This document shows, one piece after another, positions 6,144 to 10,702 of a stretch of DNA of 10,702 bases. A program made the position numbers and the translations under genes. Under the pieces are notes generated by a model, which was not told the origin of the DNA, made no database searches, and worked only from the letters and a program-made list of their open reading frames with translations. Origin of the DNA: Oleiagrimonas sp964566965 (GTDB lineage: Bacteria; Pseudomonadota; Gammaproteobacteria; Xanthomonadales; Rhodanobacteraceae); NCBI GenBank assembly GCA_964566965.1, contig CAZMKO010000082.1, positions 1 through 10,702 on the forward strand, read 5' to 3'. The number at the start of each line of letters is the position of its first letter. Position 1 is the first letter of the stretch.

Positions 6144-6827
6144 TCAGATGCGTTCGAGCGCAGCCACGTGGATTTCACGGCGAATGCGAAACCCCAGCTT
6201 CTGGTACAGCCCGATGGCGTGGGTGTTGCTGCTCCATGACTGCAGGAACGGAATGTCTCCGCGGGCCAGGATGCGGGCGGCCACGTGTCGCGACAATGTG
6301 GCGGCAAACCCGCGGCCGCGGTGGTCCGGATGGGTACATACGCCGCTGACTTCGGTGTAGCCCGGGAACCGGAAACGTTCACCGGCCATGGCGACCAGCG
6401 CGCCGGCAACGCGTATGCCGACAAAGCGCCCCATGCGATGGGTGTGGCGCAGGAACGGACCGGGCCGTGTGTGCGTGGCCAACGCCAGCATGTGCGCCGC
6501 GTCGTCGTCACCCAGGACCGTGATGTCGATGTCCGGACGTTGATCGATATGAATCAGGCCGTCAGTCGCCACCAGTTGCACGCAGGGCCGCTCCATGGCG
6601 ACACGCAGACCGTCGGGCACCACGATGGGACGCGCCTGCAGAAGGTAGACGCTGTCTCCCGGCCCGACCAAGCCCGCCAGTGCGGCCATGGCGTCCGGGC
6701 TGTCGTCCGCGGTGGCTGCGAAACGATTGATATCGGGGGCGTAACGCAATGCTTTGCCCTCCCCCACGGCCAGATGCCGATGCGTACTCGACAGACTGGC
6801 CCACGCCGGTGCATCCAGCGGATTCAC
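6144..6827 (-). CDS. GNAT-family N-acetyltransferase (FR47-like)
   Basis: A 227-residue cytoplasmic protein with a C-terminal GNAT domain (about residues 100-226) that moves an acetyl group from acetyl-CoA to an unknown acceptor. Motif A, with the CoA-pyrophosphate loop, is VSGVCTHPDHRGRGFAATL (160-178), with the R-G-R-G stretch at 170-173. The later segment SSNTHAIGLYQKLGFRI (199-215) is the usual motif B with its Asn and Tyr. The N-terminal half (PLDAPAWASLSSTHRHLA...) matches the extra domain of FR47-like predicted acetyltransferases. I chose the GTG at 6827 because it overlaps the tadA stop as GTGA and gives the normal N-terminus. The frame is open further upstream to 7076, but there it runs through tadA in another frame and is not protein-like. 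The gene is probably translated by coupling to tadA, although a functional link with tRNA editing is not known. Confidence 0.88.
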   Translation of the reverse strand: MNPLDAPAWASLSSTHRHLAVGEGKALRYAPDINRFAATADDSPDAMAALAGLVGPGDSVYLLQARPIVVPDGLRVAMERPCVQLVATDGLIHIDQRPDIDITVLGDDDAAHMLALATHTRPGPFLRHTHRMGRFVGIRVAGALVAMAGERFRFPGYTEVSGVCTHPDHRGRGFAATLSRHVAARILARGDIPFLQSWSSNTHAIGLYQKLGFRIRREIHVAALERI

Positions 6828-7330
6828 GACCCGGCCTTGCGCTGGCCGCGGCGTTCGCGGAAAAACGCCCGCAGCAGTTGTGCCGACGGCTCGGCCAGCA
6901 AGCCCCCCTGAACATCGATCACATGATTGTGGCGTGTCGACACCAGGGTGTCGAAGACGCTGCCGGCGGCACCGGTCTTGGGGTCCGTGGCAGCATAGAC
7001 GACCCGTGCCACGCGGGCATGGATCAATGCCATGGCGCACATCGTGCACGGCTCCAGCGTCACGTACAACGTGCATCCCGGTGCCAGCCGATGGTTACCG
7101 AGCCGTGCACAGGCGTCGCGCAATGCCACGATTTCGGCGTGCGCGGTGGGGTCGTGCAGCGTGATGTTGCGGTTCCAGCCCCTGCCGATGATCTCGCCAT
7201 CATGCACCAGCACCGCCCCCACCGGCACCTCGCCTTCGGCATCGCGCGCATGCACGGCCAGGTCCAGCGCCTGGTGCATGAAAGCGGCATCGCCCTGGTC
7301 GACATCGGTGGCACCCGGCGTTTCAGGCAT
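6824..7330 (-). CDS. tadA: tRNA-specific adenosine deaminase TadA
   Basis: A 168-residue zinc enzyme that converts adenosine 34 of tRNA-Arg(ACG) to inosine so that one tRNA reads several arginine codons. The zinc and catalytic motifs are complete: HAE at 64-66 (His ligand and proton-shuttling Glu) and PCTMC at 94-98 (Cys ligands). EVPVGAVLV (34-42) and the substrate-loop segment TDPKTGAAGSVFD (115-127) are typical of TadA rather than cytidine deaminases. The ATG at 7330 gives the expected short N-terminus before the first helix; a TTG at 7348 would add six unlikely residues. No strong ribosome-binding site was seen. It follows guaA on the same strand after 158 bases that hold a REP-like hairpin and an AT-rich stretch, so it may have its own promoter. 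It overlaps the acetyltransferase gene by four bases. Confidence 0.95.
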   Translation of the reverse strand: MPETPGATDVDQGDAAFMHQALDLAVHARDAEGEVPVGAVLVHDGEIIGRGWNRNITLHDPTAHAEIVALRDACARLGNHRLAPGCTLYVTLEPCTMCAMALIHARVARVVYAATDPKTGAAGSVFDTLVSTRHNHVIDVQGGLLAEPSAQLLRAFFRERRGQRKAGS

Positions 7331-7365
7331 ACAACTTTGTAAAATCAAATACTTGCCAGATATTT

Positions 7366-7371
7366 GTTATA
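7366..7371 (-). promoter_or_regulatory. Possible -10 element (TATAAC) upstream of tadA
   Basis: TATAAC preceded directly by TG lies on the minus strand 36 bases before the tadA ATG, in an AT-rich patch (7331-7375) that stands out from its GC-rich surroundings. No convincing -35 was found at the right distance. The composition supports a promoter here more than the hexamer itself does. Confidence 0.25.
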
Positions 7372-7398
7372 CATGCAATCACCGGCGAACCGATGTCG

Positions 7399-7478
7399 GC
7401 AGGAGCCTGTCCTGCAGGCGATTGCCCGGTTATGCGCCTCATCATGCCACCGCCTGTAGGACAGGTTGCTACGGCAAG
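7399..7478. repeat. REP-like inverted repeat between guaA and tadA
   Basis: CCTGTCCTGCAGGCG (7406-7420) faces CGCCTGTAGGACAGG (7451-7465) with one mismatch over 15 bases and a 30-base loop. Flanking words such as AGGAGCCTG and GTAGGA next to short palindromes have the look of REP elements common between genes in Xanthomonadales and pseudomonads. It begins 23 bases after the guaA stop on the transcribed strand. No T-run follows, so it is more likely a REP that stabilises or shortens the guaA message than a classical terminator. Confidence 0.55.
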
Positions 7479-7488
7479 CATGTGCCCG

Positions 7489-9072
7489 CTACTCCCACTC
7501 GATAGTGGCGGGAGGCTTGCCGCTGATGTCATAAACAACGCGAGAAACATGACGTATTTCATTGATTATACGATTTGATATTTTGTCAAGAAAATCGTAC
7601 GGAAGGTGCGCCCAGCGGGCGGTCATGAAGTCGATGGTTTCCACGGCGCGCAGCGCGATGACCCATTCGTAGGCCCGCGCGTCGCCGACCACGCCGACCG
7701 ATTTTACCGGCACGAACACGGCGAAGGCCTGGCTGACGGTGTCGTAGAGATCGGCTTTGCGCAGTTCCTCGATGAAGATGGCGTCGGCACGGGCCAGGAT
7801 GTCGGCATATTCGGCCTTGACCTCGCCCAGGATACGTACGCCGAGACCGGGGCCCGGGAACGGATGGCGATAGACCATCTCGCGCGGCAGGCCGAGCTCG
7901 ACACCGATGCGGCGTACTTCATCCTTGAACAGGTCGCGCAAGGGCTCGACCAGTTTCAGCTTCATGTGTTCAGGCAGGCCGCCGACGTTGTGGTGGCTTT
8001 TGATGACGTGGGCCTTGCCGGTCGAGCTGCCCGCCGATTCGATGACGTCCGGATAGATGGTGCCCTGGGCCAGCCACTGCACGTTGCCGCCCTCGCCGGT
8101 CAGCTTGGCCGCCTCCTCGTCGAAAATTTCGACGAACAGGTTGCCGATGATCTTGCGCTTGGCCTCGGGATCGGTGACGCCGGCCAACGCCGCGAAGTAG
8201 CGATCGGCCGCGTCGACACGGATCACGCGTACGCCCATGTGCTCGGCCATGGTGGCCATGACCTGGTCGCCCTCCTGGAAGCGCAGCAGACCGGTGTCCA
8301 CGAACACGCACACCAGGCGATCGCCGACGGCCTTGTGCAGCAACGCCGCGACCACCGACGAATCGACGCCGCCGGAGAGCCCCAGCAGGACATGGTCGTC
8401 GCCGACGCGGTCGCGCACGCGGGTGATCTGGTCCTCGATGATGTTGGCACTGGTCCACAGGTTCGCGCAGCCGCAGATGTCGTGTACGAAGCGTTCCAGG
8501 ATCGCCCTGCCCTGGACGGTGTGCGTGACCTCCGGGTGGAATTGCACGCCGAACCACGGCTTGCTGCGATGTGCCATCGCCGCGACCGGCACGCGTTCGG
8601 TGCGTGCGGCCACCACGAACGATGGCGGCACTTCCTCGACATGGTCGCCGTGGCTCATCCAGACATCCAGGCGCGGCATGGTTGTGGCATGGTCGTTCAT
8701 GCCCTCGAACAAGGCACAGTCGGCCACCACATCGACCTCGGCGTGACCGTATTCATGCGCGTCCGCCGAGGCGGTGCGGCCCCCCAGCTGGGCGGCCATG
8801 GTCTGCATGCCGTAGCAGATGCCGAGGATGGGCAAGCCGGCGTCGAACACGGCCTGCGGGGCCTTCGGCGCATCGGCGCGTGTGGTCGATTCGGGCCCAC
8901 CGGAGAGGACGATACCGTTGGCACCGAACGCGGCGATCTGCGCCGGATCATGATCCCAGGCCCAGACTTCGCAATACACCCCCAGCTCGCGAATGCGACG
9001 CGCGATCAGCTGCGTGTACTGGGCGCCGAAATCGAGGATGAGGATCTTGTCGCTGTGGATGTCTTGTTGCAT
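7489..9072 (-). CDS. guaA: GMP synthase (glutamine-hydrolysing)
   Basis: A 527-residue cytoplasmic enzyme that turns XMP, ATP and glutamine into GMP, the last step of guanine nucleotide synthesis. The class I glutamine amidotransferase domain (about 9-200) has the nucleophile Cys86 in GICYGMQ and the His179/Glu181 pair in FHPEVTH. The ATP-pyrophosphatase domain has the P-loop SGGVDSS (233-239), and the dimerisation domain ends in the usual RVVYDISGKPPATIEWE. The length is close to the 525 residues of the E. coli enzyme. The start is the ATG at 9072 (MQQDIHSDKILILDFGAQYT); the frame is open to 9135, but those extra residues (PESRTPNPESR) are only the translated heptamer repeat. There is no recognisable ribosome-binding site, because the repeat reaches two bases from the ATG. 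guaB lies just upstream on the same strand, separated by the 158-base repeat region. Confidence 0.97.
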   Translation of the reverse strand: MQQDIHSDKILILDFGAQYTQLIARRIRELGVYCEVWAWDHDPAQIAAFGANGIVLSGGPESTTRADAPKAPQAVFDAGLPILGICYGMQTMAAQLGGRTASADAHEYGHAEVDVVADCALFEGMNDHATTMPRLDVWMSHGDHVEEVPPSFVVAARTERVPVAAMAHRSKPWFGVQFHPEVTHTVQGRAILERFVHDICGCANLWTSANIIEDQITRVRDRVGDDHVLLGLSGGVDSSVVAALLHKAVGDRLVCVFVDTGLLRFQEGDQVMATMAEHMGVRVIRVDAADRYFAALAGVTDPEAKRKIIGNLFVEIFDEEAAKLTGEGGNVQWLAQGTIYPDVIESAGSSTGKAHVIKSHHNVGGLPEHMKLKLVEPLRDLFKDEVRRIGVELGLPREMVYRHPFPGPGLGVRILGEVKAEYADILARADAIFIEELRKADLYDTVSQAFAVFVPVKSVGVVGDARAYEWVIALRAVETIDFMTARWAHLPYDFLDKISNRIINEIRHVSRVVYDISGKPPATIEWE

Positions 9073-9074
9073 GC

Positions 9075-9222
9075 GGGACTCGGGATTCGGGGTTCGGGAC
9101 TCGGGACTCGGGCCCCGGTCACCACAGGGGGGCAAGAAAACCTGCCGCGATCAGCGTGGAAACGAATCGCTCATCGCAGGCTTGACGATCTGCCGAGTCC
9201 CGGGTCCCGAGTCCCGAGTCCC
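9075..9222. repeat. Inverted array of GGGACTC heptamers between guaB and guaA
   Basis: Six tandem heptamers of the GGGACTC type (GGGACTC, GGGATTC, GGGGTTC, GGGACTC, GGGACTC, GGGCCCC) run from 9075 to 9116. Four of the complementary type (GAGTCCC, GGGTCCC, GAGTCCC, GAGTCCC) run from 9195 to 9222, across a 78-base spacer. On the guaBA transcript the arms can pair over 28 positions with about 24 matches, in two alternative registers. One arm starts 8 bases after the guaB stop and the other ends 2 bases before the guaA start. Similar CGGGACTCGGGA strings are, from memory, widespread in Xanthomonadales intergenic regions. The spacer holds no gene and no clear promoter. Confidence 0.85.
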
Positions 9223-9230
9223 GGCTTGAC

Positions 9231-10688
9231 TCACGAATCCAGCCGGTAGTTCGGCGCTTCCTTGGTGATCTGGATGTCATGCGGATGGGCTTCGCGCAAG
9301 CCCGCACCGGTCACCCGTACGAACTGCGCCTCGTGGCGCATGGCGTCGACATCGGCCGCGCCGCAGTAGCCCATGGAGGCGCGCAGGCCGCCCATCATCT
9401 GATGCACGATGTTGCGCACCGGACCGCGATACGGCACCCGGCCTTCGATGCCCTCGGGAACCAGCTTGTCGGTGTCGGTGTTGTCCTGGAAGTAGCGATC
9501 CTTGGAGCCCTTCTGCATCGCCGCCAGCGAGCCCATGCCGCGGTAGCTCTTGAACGAACGGCCCTGGAACAGTTCCACTTCGCCCGGCGACTCTTCGGTA
9601 CCGGCCAGCATCGAGCCCAGCATCACCACCGAGGCCCCCGCTGCAATGGCTTTGGCCATGTCGCCCGAGTAGCGAATGCCGCCGTCGGCGATCAGGGGAA
9701 TGTCGTCCTTGAGCGCGGTGGCAACCATGTCGATGGCGGTGATCTGCGGCACGCCGACACCGGCCACCACGCGCGTGGTACAGATCGAGCCGGGGCCCAC
9801 CCCGACCTTGACCGCGTCGGCACCCGCGTCGCGCAGCGCCAACGCCGCGTCGCCGGTGACGATGTTGCCGGCGATCACCTGCAATGCCGGATAATGCTTC
9901 TTGACCCAGGCAACACGCTCCATGACGCCCTGCGAGTGGCCGTGCGCGGTATCCACCACCAGCACGTCGACGCCGGCCTCGACCAATGCCTCGATGCGCG
10001 CCTCGGTGTCGCCGGCCACGCCCACTGCCGCACCGGCGAGCAGGTGCTCGTGCGTGTCCTTCGCCGCGTGCGGATTGTCGGTGGCCTTCTGGATGTCCTT
10101 GACCGTGATCATGCCGCGCAGTTGGAAGGCGTCGTTGACCACCAGCACCTTCTCGATGCGATGACGGTGCAACAGATCCAGCACCTCGCGCTGGTCGGTG
10201 CCCTCGCCCACCGTCACCAGGCGGTCGCGGCGGGTCATGATGTTGCGCACCGGATCGTCGGTCTTCTGCTCGAAACGCATGTCGCGGCTGGTGACGATGC
10301 CCACCACCTGCTCGCCATCCACCACCGGCACGCCGGAAATGTTGTTGGCGCGGGTGATCTTCAGCACCTCGCGGATGGAGACATCCGGCCCCACGGTGAC
10401 CGGGTTGCGGATGACGCCGGCCTCGAACTTCTTCACCAGACGCACCTCGGCGGCCTGCTGCTCGATGCTCATGTTCTTGTGGATGATGCCGATGCCGCCG
10501 CACTGCGCCATGGTGATGGCCAGCCGCGCCTCGGTGACGGTGTCCATGGCCGCGGAAACGATGGGAATATTGAGGCGCAGATCGCGCGTCAGCCGTGTTG
10601 CCGTGTCGACCTGGTGCGGCAGCACGCGGGAATAGGCGGGGACGAGGTAGACGTCGTCGAAGGTGAGAGCCTCGGCAAGAATGCGCAT
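9231..10688 (-). CDS. guaB: Inosine-5'-monophosphate dehydrogenase
   Basis: A 485-residue cytoplasmic enzyme that oxidises IMP to XMP with NAD+, the committed step toward GMP. The barrel domain begins with LTFDDVYLVPAYS (8-20) and the substrate segment PIVSAAMDTVTEARLA (42-57). Two CBS domains, which bind adenine nucleotides, are inserted at about 92-205. The catalytic loop GPGSICTTR (298-306) holds the nucleophile Cys303. IADGGIRYSGD (333-343), the flap beginning SYRGMGSLAAM (381-391) and EGRVPYRG (415-422) complete the active site. The length is close to the E. coli enzyme (488). The ATG at 10688 gives the expected N-terminus; only 14 upstream bases are in the window, containing TATATC but no clear ribosome-binding site, so promoter and leader cannot be judged. 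It is the first gene of the guaBA pair. Confidence 0.98.
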   Translation of the reverse strand: MRILAEALTFDDVYLVPAYSRVLPHQVDTATRLTRDLRLNIPIVSAAMDTVTEARLAITMAQCGGIGIIHKNMSIEQQAAEVRLVKKFEAGVIRNPVTVGPDVSIREVLKITRANNISGVPVVDGEQVVGIVTSRDMRFEQKTDDPVRNIMTRRDRLVTVGEGTDQREVLDLLHRHRIEKVLVVNDAFQLRGMITVKDIQKATDNPHAAKDTHEHLLAGAAVGVAGDTEARIEALVEAGVDVLVVDTAHGHSQGVMERVAWVKKHYPALQVIAGNIVTGDAALALRDAGADAVKVGVGPGSICTTRVVAGVGVPQITAIDMVATALKDDIPLIADGGIRYSGDMAKAIAAGASVVMLGSMLAGTEESPGEVELFQGRSFKSYRGMGSLAAMQKGSKDRYFQDNTDTDKLVPEGIEGRVPYRGPVRNIVHQMMGGLRASMGYCGAADVDAMRHEAQFVRVTGAGLREAHPHDIQITKEAPNYRLDS

Positions 10689-10702
10689 GGCGATATACCC
10701 GC

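Noticed and set aside
6828..7076. Longer start for the acetyltransferase inside tadA
   Set aside because: The extra residues are Cys-, Arg- and Gly-rich out-of-frame tadA sequence; the GTG at 6827 overlapping the tadA stop gives the normal N-terminus.
6097..7347. Shared word TGTAAAATCA at 6097-6106 and 7338-7347
   Set aside because: Both copies are in AT-rich intergenic patches, where such a low-complexity 10-mer can recur by chance; flanking bases do not match, and the two contexts differ.
9073..9135. Longer guaA start at 9135
   Set aside because: The added residues are a translation of the heptamer repeat (PESRTPNPESR), and GMP synthases begin close to MxxxIHxxKILILDFG, which fits the ATG at 9072.
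9075..9222. CRISPR array or other defence-related repeat
   Set aside because: The repeats are 7-base direct tandems without spacers, in two inverted blocks, with no cas gene nearby.
7606..9249. 547-codon open frame on the plus strand opposite guaA
   Set aside because: It lies antisense to a clear, full-length GMP synthase, has no recognisable domain and is rich in His, Asp and Arg, as expected for an antisense frame in GC-rich coding DNA.

Overview
The window is about 10.7 kb of GC-rich gammaproteobacterial chromosome. The sequence suggests the order Lysobacterales (Xanthomonadales), in the Rhodanobacter/Dyella/Xanthomonas range. The grounds are the guaB-guaA-tadA order, a GGGACTC-type heptamer repeat between guaB and guaA, REP-like palindromes of the 'TGTGGGAGCGGC' and 'CCTGTAGGA' kind, and protein sequences of that type. 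This assignment is an inference. No RNA gene, insertion sequence, CRISPR array or prophage gene was seen.

Left part (1-1751): a small minus-strand cluster encodes a 47-residue DUF3096-like membrane peptide, an OsmC-family peroxidase, and a third gene that starts in an ATGA overlap and runs off the left edge. It is transcribed away from a CrgA-type LysR regulator on the plus strand. The layout suggests a LysR-controlled stress or electrophile-defence unit.

Middle part (1769-6027): a second LysR regulator (minus) is convergent with the first. About 400 bases without a gene follow, holding several inverted repeats. Next comes a 646-residue fusion of a signal peptide, a helical domain, a c-type cytochrome and an FTR1 iron permease (minus). 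A divergent NimR-like AraC regulator (plus) shares its 196-base upstream region. The permease probably takes up iron using a periplasmic haem domain, and the AraC protein is the natural candidate regulator, though nothing here proves it.

Right part (6144-10688): four minus-strand housekeeping genes in the order guaB, guaA, tadA and a GNAT acetyltransferase. GuaB and GuaA convert IMP to XMP and XMP to GMP. TadA makes inosine in tRNA-Arg. The GNAT gene starts on a GTG inside the tadA stop (GTGA), so these two are probably translationally coupled. guaB and guaA are separated by an inverted array of heptamers able to form a long stem that ends two bases from the guaA start codon. A REP-like hairpin follows guaA.

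No clearly new multi-gene system is visible. The items most worth a second look are the guaB-guaA heptamer stem, the cytochrome-permease fusion beside a cysteine-rich AraC regulator, an octamer shared by the two divergent promoter regions, and the small DUF3096-like gene.
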